The notes: generated by a model not told the origin, from the sequence alone. A stretch of 64,000 nt of DNA from Cornus controversa (GCA_026545225.1 CM048847.1:11960501-12024500); one strand, 5' to 3'. Positions 11,780 through 24,129 are shown, numbered from the stretch's first letter. Made by a program: numbers and translations.

Positions 11780-12440
11780 TCACATCATTTTATTTTTAAT
11801 CAACCCTTTTGAAGTTACAGATGCTCTGTGCATGTGTAAATCTGTCTTTCTAAAATACATGGGTTTTAGCTTCACATAATTGGGACATGTAATTCTAGTA
11901 GATGCATTCTTAATCCTAGATTGATGATAAGCATTATATAGAATTTCATATTTTGGTCTACTAGCTGTATCAACAACAGGATATGATGCATATATATTAC
12001 TATTCCCAGCTTTAACAAAAGTTGAGTGGGTTTTGTTTGAAATCACTTTAGTGGCTTTGTCATCAAAGACAATACCTGTTTTGCCCAATTGCTTCATAGA
12101 CTTTTCTCAAATCTCATGCATCTTTTACGATCTCTCCTCAAGAAACGAACTCAGTTCTAGTTTGCACCTTTTGGTGCTCCAATATGGTTCTTGAGTCCTG
12201 TATTTCGTTAGATAGCACAAAGTAAGTGAAATGGCACATAAGGTAGACAATTTTACCTTTAAGTGCTTCATAAGCAATTCTTTTATCTTTTACTGCTCGG
12301 AGTTGACCCTTTTCAATTGCTTATTTTGTTCACTACACTTCTGTGCCAACCTTTCACATTCTGCCAGGACTTCATCAACATCAGGTTCCTCTTCACTTTC
12401 AAAATTTGAACTTGCCACATTTGATTCTTGTAAGGCTGTA
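11780..12440 (-). pseudogene. Copia gag C-terminal remnant
   Basis: An open stretch of 105 codons (12097-11780) and a second frame up to 12440 (acidic ESEEEPDVDEVL, then NKQLKRV) resemble the C-terminal coiled or linker part of SIRE-like copia gag. No zinc knuckle is visible. The 5' part is missing at the junction with the gypsy element. Confidence 0.55.
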
Positions 12441-12469
12441 AACAAGCATGCCTCTTCCCTTATCAATCA

Positions 12470-13339
12470 AATCCAAATTCAAGTTTCTATTACACTCCCA
12501 ATCAACCACCTCCTCAAAACTCCAGTTTTGAGGATAAAGTTTTGGCAGCATTAGACAATATTGAGAGCAATACTCAGAAAATCAATTCCCACTCTCAATC
12601 CATTGCCAAGATAAAATCCCAATTGGGACAACTAGCTAATGCGTTTCATCATAGAGAGAGTGGAAGGTTGCCTAGCCAAATGGTGGCAAATCCTAATAGA
12701 ATACAAGTAATTGATGATGCTTATAATTCTTTTGAGTTTAATCACGAACAAGCTCAATCGATTACTACTTTAAGGAGTGGTAGAGTGTTAGAAAATTCGG
12801 TTGATAAGATAAGAGAGAGAGAATGTGAGCGTCCGATGAATCCAAAAAACTTCATGTTAAATCTAAATGATTATCCTCTAAATCCAAAAGAGACTTCCAA
12901 TAATCCAAAAGACAAAGCAAAGAAAAATGAAGCCGAATTTTCATCGATTCCAACTCAAGAAGCTTCATTTGGAACTCGAGTTCCCTTTCAACGAAGATTA
13001 AGGGAACCTTCTCAATTTGGGAAGCAAGGAGAGAAATTTCAAGATATGATTGAAATTTTTAAACAAGTTAAAATTAATCTTCCTCTCCTAGATGCTATAA
13101 GGAAAATTCCCTCCTATGTCAAATTTCTAAAGGACTTATGCACTCAAAAGCGTAAATCTAGGAACCAAGTTCCTAAGAAAGTCCATTTAACTGAGCAAGT
13201 AAGTTTAATTCTTCAACATAACACCCCACCAAAATTTAAGGATCCGGGTGCCCCAACGATCTCTTGTGTCATTGGTGACCATGAATTCGAGAGGGCCCTC
13301 CTTGACTTGGGAGCAAAAATTAGGGCTAGGAGAGCTTAA
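12470..13339 (+). pseudogene. Gypsy gag C-terminus and protease N-terminus
   Basis: The open stretch from 12542 includes KSQLGQLANAFHHRESGRLP, typical of Athila gag, then QAQSITTLRSGRVL, a charged linker, KEVs-like KIPSYVKFLKDLCTQKRK and TISCVIGDHEFERALLDLGA, where the protease active site reads D-L-G. A small deletion with frameshift follows directly. The remainder of the protease continues in another frame at 13339. Confidence 0.85.
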
Positions 13340-13735
13340 GCCAACCACAGTTGTGTTGCAACTTGCTGACTGGTCGGTAAAGCAACCTCGTAGTATAATT
13401 GAGGATATTCTAATTAAAGTGGACAAATTCTATTTTTCAGTGGACTTTATAGTCCTTGATAACGAACCTGTCCAAGATCCTAAAAGTCATATTCCGATCA
13501 TTCTAGGTCGCTCATTCTTGGCTACGGCTAATGCTTACGTTAATTGTCGTACCGAGGTGATGGACATCTCTTCGGGAATATGACTATTAGGCTTAATATC
13601 TTCAACGCATCCCACCACACCTCCAATGATGAAAGCGATTGCTTTTGTAAGGATGTTGTGGATAAACTTGAGGATGAGATGCTTCCCCAAATCTTGTCAA
13701 AGGACCCTCTAGAGGCAAGGCATGTCTGAGTCAAT
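13330..13735 (+). pseudogene. Gypsy protease C-terminal part
   Basis: After the deletion the frame reads GLGELKPTTVVLQLADWSV, IIEDILIKVDKFYFSVDFIV and PIILGRSFLATA, the usual end of an Athila protease domain. About ten residues that normally follow the active site are missing, so the fold would be damaged. Confidence 0.8.
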
Positions 13736-14154
13736 TTAGTTTTGAAGACTTTGACATTGAGCAATTAATTAAAGATGTAAATACAATGCTCGATGCCACT
13801 ATCATAAATGACTTTCCTATGTGGAAGACACCATGTGAACCTCTTCCTACTCTTTCAAGTACTCCTCCAATTTCATCCCTTGTGTCCCCTCCACAGCTTG
13901 AGTTTAAGACTTTACCGTCTAATCTCAAATATGTGTTTCTTAGGCCAACTGACACTTTACCGGTCATTATAGCTTCAAATCTAACCGATGACCAAGAGTG
14001 TTCACTCATAATGGTCTTAAAAGAACACAAAGGACCCATAGGGTGAACCGTTGCCGACTTAAAAGGCATTGACTCTTCCATTTGAATGCACTGTATATAT
14101 TTGGAAGAGGATGCAAAGACCTCATAAGAGGCGCAACATAGATTAAACCCTAAT

Positions 14155-14860
14155 ATGAAGGAGGTATTCATACAAGAAGTTATCAAGCTGCTAGATGCTG
14201 GTATTATATATCTCATCTCTAATAGCAAGTGGGTAAGCCCCACACAAGTGGTGCCAAAGAAATCCAGCATCACGGTGCTCCAAAATGAACAAGGAGAATT
14301 AGTACCTCAATGCACCACCACAGGCTGGCGAGTGTGTATCGACTATAGGAAACTAAACTCCTCAACTAGGAAGGATCATTTCTCACTCCCATTCATTGAT
14401 CAAATCCTAGAAAGGCTTGCAACCTAAAGCTTCTACTACTTTTTAGATGGATATTTTGGATATAATCAAGTCACAGTAGACCCGCAATACCAAGAAAAAA
14501 TCACCTTCACATGTCCATTCGGAACATTTGCTTATAGACGCATGCCTTTTGGGTTATGCAATGCACCGATGACTTTTTAATAGTGTATGATGTCTATTTC
14601 TTCAGACATGGTGGAGAAGTTCCTTGAAGTGTTCACGGATGATTTTTTAGTCTTTGGATCTTTCTTTGATTTGTGTCTTCAAAATCTTACACTTGTACTC
14701 AAGCATTGTAAGGACACAAATCTTATTCTTTGCTGGTAAAAGAGCCATTTTATGGTTCAAGAGGAAATTGTATTTGGGCATATTGTGTCCAAATGAGGTA
14801 TAGAGGTTAATAGAGCCAAGGTAGAACTCATATCTAAGCTTCCTACACCTTCATCAGTGA
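14155..14860 (+). pseudogene. Gypsy reverse transcriptase remnant
   Basis: Seen in order: GIIYLISNSKWVSPTQVVPK, GWRVCIDYRKLNSSTRKDHF, SLPFIDQILERLA (then stop), FLDGYFGYNQ, FAYRRMPFGLCNAP (then stop), and FTDDFLVFGS, where the catalytic box has its two aspartates. At least four in-frame stops are present between 14425 and 14800. Confidence 0.9.
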
Positions 14861-15430
14861 GGGGCATTCGTTCATTCCTTGGTCATGTGGGTTTTTATCA
14901 CCGTTTCATCAAGGACTTTAGCAAGATATCTCGACCCCTGTGTCAACTTCTTGAGAATGATACTTCTTTTCACTTTGATGAAGCGTGCCTTAAATCTTTT
15001 GAAACACTCCGCACACTTCTATCAACTGCTCCAATTCTACTCCCTCCAAATTGGGCTTTCCTATCTAAGGTCATGTGTGATGCATCCGATTTTGCTATGG
15101 GTGCTGTCTTAGGGCAATGTGTAGACAAGTTATCGCATGTTATTTCTATGCAAGCAAATCCCTTTTCAAAGCTCAATTGAATTATACAACTACGAAAAAG
15201 GAATTGCTTGTAGTTGTTTATGCCTTGGAAAAATTTAGATCTTATCTCTTAGGATCCAAGGTCATTGTCTTCTCCGATCATGCCGCTCTTCGACACTTAT
15301 TGGCCAAAAAGGATACTAAACCCCGACTAATCTGATGGATACTCTTGTTGCAAGAGTTTAATTTTGAGATCTGGGATAAAAAGGGTACCGAGAATGTGGT
15401 CACTGACCATTTGTCTCGGATTCTTGTAGA
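14857..15430 (+). pseudogene. Gypsy RT thumb and RNase H remnant
   Basis: The sequence reads IRSFLGHVGFYHRFIKDFSK and then [19 protein letters not shown]. After a frameshift it reads [35 protein letters not shown] and TDHLSRI. These blocks are the linker and RNase H domain of gypsy pol. The frame changes near 15117 and a stop lies near 15333. Confidence 0.85.
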
Positions 15431-16740
15431 GTGTCATCCCGACCAAATTACAATTAGCGAATCCTTCCCGGATGAGCAACTATTTGAAGTCACTTACGAG
15501 AAACTTCCCTGGTTTGTTGACATAGTCAATTTCTTAGCAACCGGGAAGATCCTATCCTCTTGGTCCAAACAAGAAAATGATCACTTTTATTCTCAAGTAC
15601 GTTCATATTTTTGGGATGATCCTCATTTATTCAAGTACTGTCCCTACCAAATCATCCACCGATGTGTGCTAGAGAGTGAGAGTCCTAACATTCTTACTTC
15701 TGCCATACATTAAAATGTGGAGGTCATTTTAGTGCTCGAAAACCGCTTCCAAAATTCTTCAATGCGGTTTCTTCTGGCTAACCATGCATCGAGATGCATA
15801 CTTATTTTGTCGCTCAAATGTCAGTGTCTTGGCGCTATGTCTCCTAAAGATATAATGCCCTTGAACCCAATTTTAATTGTCGATATCTTTGATGTTTGGG
15901 GCATTGACTTTATGGGCCCGTTTCCAAAATTAGTTGGTTTCGAGTTCATAGTCGTAGCGGTGGATTACGTATCTAAATGGGTTGAGGCCTTGGCTACTAG
16001 AACCAATGACCACGCCGTCGTGGTCAAGTTCATCCAAATGAACATCTTTAGTCATTTTGCTATGCCTCGAGCCATCATCAGTGACGGGGGTAAACACTTT
16101 TGCAACCGGTTACTATGAACCTTGCGACTCAAATACTCCATCACTCACAAGGTTGCTACACCTTACCACCCTCAAATGAGTGGCTAAGTAGAAAAATCTA
16201 ATAGGAAAGTTAAGCACATTCTCAAAACAACCGTGTGCCTCGATCACAAGGATTGGTCAAGACGTCTAAATAACACTTTGTGGGCATACCATACTGCTTA
16301 TAAAACTCCGATCGGCATGTCACCATACCGTTTTGTGTATGATAAAGCATGTCACTTACCGGTTGAGCTTGAGCACAAAGCCTTATGGGCTATTAAGAAG
16401 TTCAATTTCAATATGAAATTGGCCGGCTCTAACCGGAAGCTTCAGTTGAGTGAATTAGAGAAAATACGGAATGACACGTACGAAAACGCGAAAATATATA
16501 AAGCGAAGACCAAGGCCTTTCATGACCATCACATCCATTCTAAATCACTCTCTCCGGGCCAAAAAGTTTGACTTTATAATTCAAGGCTTCGCCTATTTCC
16601 CAAAGAACTTCGTTCCCGATGGGAGGATCATTTCATAATAAACTCCGTTGCTCTCCACGGAGTGGTGGAACTAAAAGATCCCAATGATGGAATGCTTTTT
16701 AAGGTTAATAGTTAAAGGGTGAAACCTTGCATTAAAAGCC
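15431..16740 (+). pseudogene. Gypsy integrase remnant
   Basis: The zinc-finger part is damaged (15430-15840). The core reads [38 protein letters not shown] and, after a stop, ATPYHPQMSG and VEKSNRKVK, giving the D, D and E regions. The C-terminal region includes [20 protein letters not shown] and later RWEDHFIINSV. Several stops break the frame. Confidence 0.85.
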
Positions 16741-16989
16741 AAATGTAATTAGAAAACGTGGATATCGTCGAATTAACGAATTTCGTATATTTGGACCTAT
16801 GATTTGTTTCACGTCTCGCCGTAGACGGTAAACTTGGCGTTTCTGCAGTCCTATCATGTTTCGTGTGACCCTTCGTATCAAAAAAGGAATGTATCTAAAT
16901 ATTTTTATATGTATCTAAGTGTAAGAGGTGTGATTTTGAAGATTGAGCAAAAGTTTAAACACTTGGGACAATTTTACAAAATCACAGTC

Positions 16990-17230
16990 ATAAGGCAGTT
17001 TGATGCATCAAAGTACCCACTTCGATGCATCACTCCTTCGATGCATCAAAATTAACTTTAAAGCATCGATCTTTAAATTTCCCAAATTCCATTCCAATTT
17101 CAGCAGCTTTCGCACCTTGCTTCGATAGATGTTTGATGCATTGACACTTCGATGCATCGAAACTTTTAGTTCGAACCATTGACACACTTTGATGCATCGA
17201 AGTACCTACTTTGATGCATCGATCCTGGGC
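16990..17230. repeat. Cluster of GATGCATC-type palindromic motifs
   Basis: About seven copies or near copies of gatgcatc occur in 240 bp of the gypsy spacer. They include the perfect 14-bp palindrome TTCGATGCATCGAA at 17148-17161. The same motif recurs in the element's 3' LTR (21251-21266) and at 59305-59483. Confidence 0.85.
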
Positions 17231-17799
17231 ACGTGACTACATGCGCAGTCACTTAAATTTTTGAACAGTGCACCTCTCCCTCTCATTTTTTTTCCTTCTC
17301 TCTCACTACTCTCTCTTCTCTCCTTCTCAGCCGAAGGTCCCGAACACACCCCCATTATCCCCTATCATCAACATCATCATCTTCCTCATCTTTCATCTTC
17401 ATTTTTGAGTTCAAGGAGGGTGATTCTACGCGTGAACAGCCCTTGGAGGCTCCAAATCTGAATGGTGAAAGAAAAGGGTTCTGTTGACCCTTTATGGTTT
17501 TGTATTTGTGAAGATTAGGGAGTGTGGTTTTGTATCCTACTTATTTTAGATTTTTGGAGAAAGTTTGGGAGATTTTTGGAGAAAGTTTGGGAGATTTTCG
17601 TAGTTGTTTGATTAGATTGAACTACTGAGACATTTTTTTCGGGAGTTTTGGGAGATTGTTGAGCTCGTTTATTGTTGGTTAGAGGATTAGCAAGTTGAAA
17701 TCCCATTATTAGAGATCCTTCTAACAATATTTTTTGAGTTATGTTATGGATATGTTCACCCAAGTAAAGGATTGTCATGCATAGTACATATCAAGTGTT

Positions 17800-18780
17800 C
17801 AAGGAATTGACCAAAACCACCTTTTTGACAGAAAATGATCTGAAACAAGGCCCTACAGGTGTCATCCGCGACATCTCTCACGATTAATGGAAGAATCGAG
17901 AAATTATACCCGAGTACCTAATTGAAGGAGTAGATTTTGAGGACGACTGGTATGCCATTTATACATTAGAGGCATTATGTAGTCTTGGCCTCATCAATTT
18001 GTTGTCACCGGCTACTAAAGTGGCTTACTCGGGGCTTATACAAGTCTTCTATATGAACCTCAAGTATAATTATGCAAAGCCCGGTGTTCTAAGGACTACC
18101 GTGGATGGCACGGCTCTCACCATCACTGTAGCTACCATTTCTGAGCTTACTAGGCTGCCACAGATGGTGAGAGACTTATGTGCTGAGCGTTTTACCAACT
18201 ATAAGAACAACGCCACCAGCAAATCACTTATTCCACGGCGTTGGTGGTTTCTTGACACCATCCTCCAGAAGAATGCCTATCCCTTTGGGCATTCTACCGA
18301 GCGTAGAGGAGAATTCTTACAGGCCCTCTGCCACGGATATTGGGTGCTAGTTTTCAGTATCTGCCATTATTTGGGGTCAGCTTCATAAGGTCTGGGATCA
18401 TTTTATTCAGAATCCCAACAAGAAGTCAGCCGCTATGAAGCTTCTTTTTCCCTATCTCATCACCGCCTTCTTGAATATGGCAAATTTTCAGTTTGAGGCG
18501 CCTGAGATTACTATGGGACCACCTCCACATTTCACTTTATAGAGTTGGAAGAAGATGGTGGCCCATATGACTGCCTTACCACGGGTCGCACCTGAGGAGA
18601 AGCCCGGGGAGGCGATGGAGATGGATGTCCCAACAGAGGAGGACACTGAGGAGGAGCCTGAGGCTGATATATCGGGCATGGGAGGATTTGATTTGGACTA
18701 CCTTACCACGGGCTATACCTGTTTAGCTGCGAATTTTGCCCAGCTATAGGTAGATTTTACCGAGCACCACCATATGACTA
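17800..18780 (+). pseudogene. Third ORF of the gypsy element (putative plant transposon domain)
   Basis: Readable pieces are WYAIYTLEALCSLGLINLLS, YSGLIQVFYMNLKYNYAKPG, VDGTALTITVATISELTRLP and, after a frameshift, a C-terminal acidic stretch and GFDLDYLTTGYTCLAANF. This resembles the 'putative plant transposon protein' domain found 3' of integrase in Athila/Tat elements. Its function is unknown; it sits where an env-like gene lies in some relatives. Stops and shifts make it a pseudogene. Confidence 0.65.
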
Positions 18781-19358
18781 CTGAGCATCGTTGACAGACC
18801 AACGAGCACTTAAATGCCCTTAGTGCTAACATTCGCACTAGTTTGGACAGGCAGGTTCGCATTGAGCAGTTGCTTAGGATGACCCTTAGCTCATGTAGCA
18901 TATATATTGCTTCTACTTCTACCGCGCCACCGTCGCCTCAGCCTTAGCCCCATTTCCTTATTTTTGTTACTATTTATTTTAGTTTATATATTTTCTTTTC
19001 CTTACAGTCATAGAACTATACAGTTCCATGTGGGCACTCTTTTGTTGATTTTAAAGCATACTTTTGGTGTATTCTATAAATTACATCGCTTGTATTGACA
19101 ATTGGTTGAATTAATAGAATATTGCACTTTCTTTTCTGTCTATCCATATTTATTTTATGTCTTACTTTCCTTTTAGCTCTTTTATTACCTTTTCCAGATC
19201 GTGTATGTTATGTTGGTATGTAGTTTGTACTTGTGCTGGTTTTGATGCCTTATGTGTTCGATACGTACCTGTGTACCCACTACCCTTACACGGTTGATGC
19301 TTTGACTTTTTGAAACCCATCAACCAACTGTTAACATTGTTTTAACTCTTCTTAGTTC

Positions 19359-19395
19359 AAACATTGAAGACAATGTTTAATTTAAGTTTGGGGGT
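19359..19395 (+). promoter_or_regulatory. Stem-loop and first PPT-like tract of the gypsy element
   Basis: AAACATTG (19359-19366), a 4-nt loop and CAATGTTT (19371-19378) form a perfect 8-bp stem. Five bases later comes aagtttgggggt (19384-19395). A hairpin followed by this purine tract is a recurring arrangement in Athila elements. The tract adjacent to the LTR is a second copy at 21135. Confidence 0.6.
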
Positions 19396-20364
19396 ATGGT
19401 ACACTCGCATACACTGTTTGCTTTTTAAATTTTTGCACATATTGCATCTTTATTTTATGTTTACCATGATGTCCTTCTTTTGCGGATGTAATACCCAGAA
19501 TGTCATTGATAAATGCATCTTGTAATTAGAAGCTTTGACATCTTAAAATATCGAACTTTTGAAAATTATGTGTTAAGATAGAACGGTCTACATTTTTGTT
19601 CAATCTTTGAATATTGAACAGTTCTTCTCCCAAATTTGTCCTTAACGGCACAAACACACACATACATTGAATTGTAGGGTATACATCGTATGAAGAATTT
19701 TGAAAATGTTTATTTTTATTTGAATTGCTTGAAGAATGAATTGCCTTAGCATTTCAAATTCCAAAATTTAAAAAAAAAAAAAAACTTGCAATAAGCCTTC
19801 TCACTCAATAAATCGGGCCTCTGTGCCTCAGGAAGCATGGAGTATTCGCGTATAAAAAGTGTGCAAGGTTGAGCAATAAAGAACCAAGGGGCTTGTTTAA
19901 GTTCGAAGCCTAGTAAGCTCAGTTTAATAAGTTCTTCGAGGTGTGTTTTTACCTAATGCCCTAAAACCATCTGGTTTGGGAGTCATTGATCCAACGCTGC
20001 TACATGAGCTTCGAGAAAGCTTAAGGACTTAAACATTGCACAGCCACTTGTATGCAAACTTTTGTAAATAGTTTGCAAATTGATGATTACTATTGTAATT
20101 TTTGTTCAAAAAATTTTTCTTTTAAGAATGGATATTGTATTTATTCTCTAGTAACAATGATAAACCACGCACTAAATGTCTGTTCACCTTTCAAAGAGGA
20201 TTTTAGGGTTTGCACTTGTATGTTTATCGGACTGACCATTATGTGGGGACTGTCACCTAATTCTGGCTTTTAACGGTTTATATCTATTGATGTCTATATA
20301 GCTCTATTTGCCATTTTGAACATCAATTGGGGTATCACTATTTTCTAATTGATGACTAAGTAGA

Positions 20365-20933
20365 TGTAGTAACCCTTGTGGATGGGTGTGAGTGGGCGGG
20401 TGCGAAGATAGACACTGGGCTGAGCTACCACACTGACAGGGTATAGGGTGCTCAATCCCACATCGCCTGAGTGTGGAAAAGGGGACGTGCTTATATGTAA
20501 TATGTTCTCTTCAAATGGTATGAGGCCTTTTGGGGTAAAACCCAAGAGCAACACTGTGTAAGCTTAGGCCCAAAGCGGACAATATCATACCATGTGTTGG
20601 AGTGGGGTATTACAATTGGTATCAGAGCCTGAACCTAGCCAGAAGTGTGCCGACGAGGACGTCGGGCCTCGTAGGGGGTGGATTGTAGTAACCCTTGTGG
20701 ACAGGTGTGAGTGAGCAAGTGTGAAGATAGGCACTGGGCTGAGCTACCACACTGACAGGGTACAGGGTGCTCAATCCCACATCGCCTGGGTGTGGAAAAG
20801 GGGACATGCTTATATGTAATATGTTCTCTTCAAATGGTATGAGGCCTTTTGGGGTAAAATCCAAGAGCAAAATCGTGCGGGCTTAAGCCCAAAGCAAACA
20901 ATATCATACTATGTGTTGGAGCGGGGTATTACA
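20365..20933 (+). mobile_element. Complete TRIM retrotransposon (LTR-PBS-PPT-LTR)
   Basis: Two 250-bp direct repeats (20365-20614 and 20684-20933) begin TGTAGTAACCC and end GGGGTATTACA. After a 2-bp gap the PBS TGGTATCAGAGCC (20617-20629) matches initiator-Met tRNA. The 69-bp internal region ends with a purine-rich gtagggggtgg tract next to the second LTR. The flanks are gtaga and gtaaa, a 5-bp target duplication with one mismatch. There is no coding capacity, so mobility would depend on other elements. The PBS-internal region resembles plant TRIMs of the Cassandra type, but the 5S-like promoter of Cassandra is not evident. Confidence 0.93.
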
Positions 20934-21134
20934 GTAAACCACTATTTTTACATATTTTTGTGAGCTTAACAAGCGTATTAAACCCAATGAGATTTCACTC
21001 GTCCACTAGATGTGTCTAGGGGTTTAAAAGGTTTGTTGCATTCGCTAAATGCAACCACAGTTCTCGTGAAAGCGAAAGTAGAGTAGTTGCTTTATTTTAT
21101 TTCTTTTTGTATTGCTAAGGGACTAGCAATATCT

Positions 21135-22365
21135 AAGTTTGGGGGTGTGATAAGCATAAAATGTTATACATTCTCAAGCCTTTACTTATGAATTTTACTT
21201 ATGGATTTTAATCCCATACATTCTCAAGTAGTAACTTTAATGGATCGAAGCTTCGATGCATCGAAGTTTCCACTTTGATGCATCGTAGATTCCCGTAGAA
21301 TATATTATTTTGAAGATATTTTCTCCACTTGGCCACTTGCCTAAATTCTTCTAGAAGGAGCCTTGGATGAAATTTCAATGATCTTTTGAGCCTTAAATCA
21401 GATATATAGTTAGAGAATATGTAATAGAAAGATATATCACAATTCTTGTAATAGAGAGCATATAACAATTTCTAGTGAGATAAAGTGAAGTTCTAGAGAG
21501 GGAAAGCTTCAAAGAGGGTTTTATAAGGCCTTGAAGACCATTTTGAGCATGGATTCATCTCTGTCTATGGAGTGCTTCCAGCCCACCATGATCAACTAAT
21601 TCTTCTCTTGGGTTTTGACAAACCCTAATCCTGTAAATATGTTCTAACTTTAGTGAATTGGGGTTTTTATGTAATTTTTGTGTATATGTACCTTACCTTG
21701 AGCCTTATGAGTAATATAAGTTTACAAATTCCTTATGTTCATATGTGTAATTTATCTTTCTTGTCTTAGAATGCTTACTTTTCTCACATGATCTTCAAAC
21801 ATTTGTAGTTCCATAAGGACTACACGTGATGGCTTGATACTAGTTTTTATTTTAACATGCATAGCTAGTTTTGCATAGTCCATGCTAAGAGATGGTACAT
21901 TAGCTACACTTAGTTAATTAGGTACTTAGGTAAGTAGGTATGTAAGGAATTTACACGTATCGAAGATGAATTATAGTATTTTAAGATGCATGTATTCTCT
22001 TGACGATAGCATTGTAGGCCACAAGCCATTTGCACCACTTAGTACATAATTGCATGAATTCCCCCAATTTATTATAAGTTTGACATACTACGATGCTAGT
22101 GGTGAAGTCTCGACCTAGTCCATTACTCTTCTCTCAAACTCCGCATTTCAATTATCATTTATTTTTTAAAAGTATAGTGAGCAAACAAACCAACACTTGT
22201 GTTGTGATTTAAACAAGTACCAACCTTCGACTTTTAGCACATTATTCCTACGTAGTCTCTGTGGGATCGACACCCTCAACTTAGAACCCTATCCTTCAAG
22301 GATTCGTTCTATTTGCGAGTGGTAAATATAAATATAAATATAAATTGCAAGTTGCGAACCACCAC
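21135..22365 (+). mobile_element. Gypsy PPT and 3' LTR
   Basis: The PPT aagtttgggggtg (21135-21147) is followed at once by an LTR start, TGATAAGCATAAAATG. The LTR carries a 16-bp palindrome (21251-21266) and ends near 22340-22365 after 'ggattcgttctatttgcgagt', an LTR-end style shared with Athila elements. The precise right end and target duplication are not resolved. Confidence 0.7.
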
Positions 22366-22549
22366 AGCAGGGTCCAAGTTACCAATGGATAGAAATCCCT
22401 AAACCCGCAGCGGTATACCCTTGTTTAATTATTGGGAGTGGGGTCACTGTGGTGCGAATGGGGAGAGACCACGTAACCAACTCTCAGAGGAACACTAAGT
22501 GTTTAATGATATGCATTCATCAATGAGAATTATGTAGAAAGGAAAATTA

Positions 22550-23215
22550 TGATCTCATTTTATGAAGTATTGTGACCTTGTGAAAATTATGGTATAACTT
22601 ATGATATAAAAATGAATTTTGGGAACATCTTAATTGAATTGTACTCATTTTTCATGATTATATTATGTCATCCAACCCAGTTGCTCAGTTCACTTTCAAA
22701 ATTTTACTAAAGAGGTTCTTTTCCACAACTAATGAAAGGAAATCTATTTTCTAACCTTTAGAGAAAATTATTGTTTTTCTTAACAAAATGAAAACCTACT
22801 AGATTCTTGTAACTCACCCTTTTATAAAAAAACATTTTTAGGTTATGAACGTGAGCAAATTACGACATAGGAGTAAAGTGAATAGAGCTTAACGTGTGTT
22901 GTTTTGGAGACGTGGCGCCTAGGTGGAAGTTGGAATTTTATTTTGTAATAATCATTCTATCAAATAGTATTTAAACTATGTAGATATTTGAATGTTACGA
23001 CTTGAAGTTATATTATATTGGACATATGATCTATGTATTTAATTTAGACTACATGGGTTATTTTTTTGACTTCATTAAGACTTTTGATTTTGAGAGATGT
23101 GATAAAATTTTGGTTACCTTTATTATTATTATGATATTAGAATGGACCTCTTTTGAGAACTCACTAAGATATTTTTATAAATTTGAAGTTAATGGTTAAC
23201 TCACGTACCATGAAA
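22550..23215 (+). mobile_element. Chromovirus-like LTR remnant
   Basis: Contains 'cttgtaactcaccc' (about 22808-22821) and ends near 'ggggagtgacac', both common in Tekay/Del-type LTRs. A similar arrangement is seen near 62 kb. No coding part is attached. Confidence 0.4.
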
Positions 23216-23219
23216 AATG

Positions 23220-23971
23220 GGGAGTGACACTGTGTCTCAACTTTCACTAAAACATTTTTGAATTTTTGAAGTAACAAATCTTTTGAAGTTGAAATCAATT
23301 TTTCTTTATTACTTAAGTTTTTAGAAAAAATCCAACTTACCAAATTTGCAAATGTCAAAGTTAAATTTCTAGAAAGACCGATTAGATTTAACAAGTTAAC
23401 TCTTCAAATTATCAATCTTATGCTCAAGATAATTATTAAACCCTTTAATCTATTTAACTTCCTGTTCTAGAAATTCAACTTTACCAAGAAGGTTCATCTT
23501 ATCACATCTAAATTCTCCTAAATTTTTATTGGTGATAGAAACTTCCAATTTATAAATATTTTTATCAAGTTCAACAAGTTAATATGAGAGATCTTGGAGT
23601 TCACAACTAAATCAATCAAATAAAATCTAACTCAAGACTTAGCAACCTACTCTGATACCAAATGTAAGTTACGCGGTGCAGAAATGTGTCATCACTCACA
23701 TACCTGAGCTAAATGATGTTTCTCATCTGATTGAAGACATCCAAACATATCCTCTTCAACTCCAATAACCAAGACATAAGATTGAACAAAGATTACAACT
23801 CGATTAAGAGGTTTTGACACCAAAATTTGCCTATTACAATTATATATCTCACAATTGTTGCAGTCATCAACATTACAAAACTTTCATATTAAATGTGTAT
23901 ACTTAATATGAATTCTATCTTGAAGTTAATGGAGTTCTTCATGATTAACACCGTATGTAAGATAACTTACA
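23220..23971 (-). mobile_element. Minus-strand copia fragment: LTR, PBS and leader
   Basis: The LTR spans 23663-23971 (309 bp) with inverted ends TGTAAGTTAC and ATAACTTACA (9 of 10 pair). Read on the minus strand, the LTR is followed by tggtatcagag (plus coordinates 23650-23660), the PBS. The leader-like sequence to the left has no ORF and is truncated near 23220. Confidence 0.65.
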
Positions 23972-24129
23972 TTTTAAACTAAGAAATAACAAACTAAAAT
24001 AGAAACTAAGATGGAGATTCTTTGAAAGGAATTACAAATACGATAATTTATACTATTTGGGTCCAAATTGCATTTAAAAGCTTTTTATGTCATTATATAA
24101 ATGTCCTTCACATGTTTATCACTCTCCTT

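Larger units (their letters stand above)
8701..12440 (-). mobile_element. Decayed Ty1/copia element (minus strand)
   Basis: On the minus strand the order is gag remnant (12440-11780), protease (11752-11492), integrase (11092-10715), integrase C-terminus and start of reverse transcriptase (10696-10040), reverse transcriptase (9715-9044) and RNase H (to about 8735). Protease-integrase-RT-RNaseH is the diagnostic copia order. The frame is broken many times and the gag N-terminus and 5' LTR are missing. At about 12440 the copy stops abruptly against plus-strand gypsy gag, so one element truncated or inserted into the other. It cannot be active. Confidence 0.85.
12440..22365 (+). mobile_element. 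Decayed Athila-like Ty3/gypsy element with nested TRIM
   Basis: The plus-strand order is gag (5' truncated), protease, RT, RNase H, integrase, a noncoding spacer, a third ORF with a plant transposon domain, a PPT and a 3' LTR. RT before integrase is the gypsy order, and the extra 3' ORF and 'aagtttgggggtg' PPT are typical of the Athila/Tat branch. Stops and frameshifts occur in every domain. The 5' LTR and gag N-terminus are absent. A complete TRIM is inserted at 20365-20933. The right LTR end is approximate. Confidence 0.85.

Noticed and set aside
20345..20870. Minus-strand ORFs of 69 and 82 codons
   Set aside because: They are the two TRIM LTRs read backwards, and a third appears over the solo LTR at 42 kb.
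5387..22365. 5387-6750 as the 5' LTR of the Athila-like element
   Set aside because: Its sequence differs from the 3' LTR at 21148-22365 beyond the first few bases, and no PBS follows.
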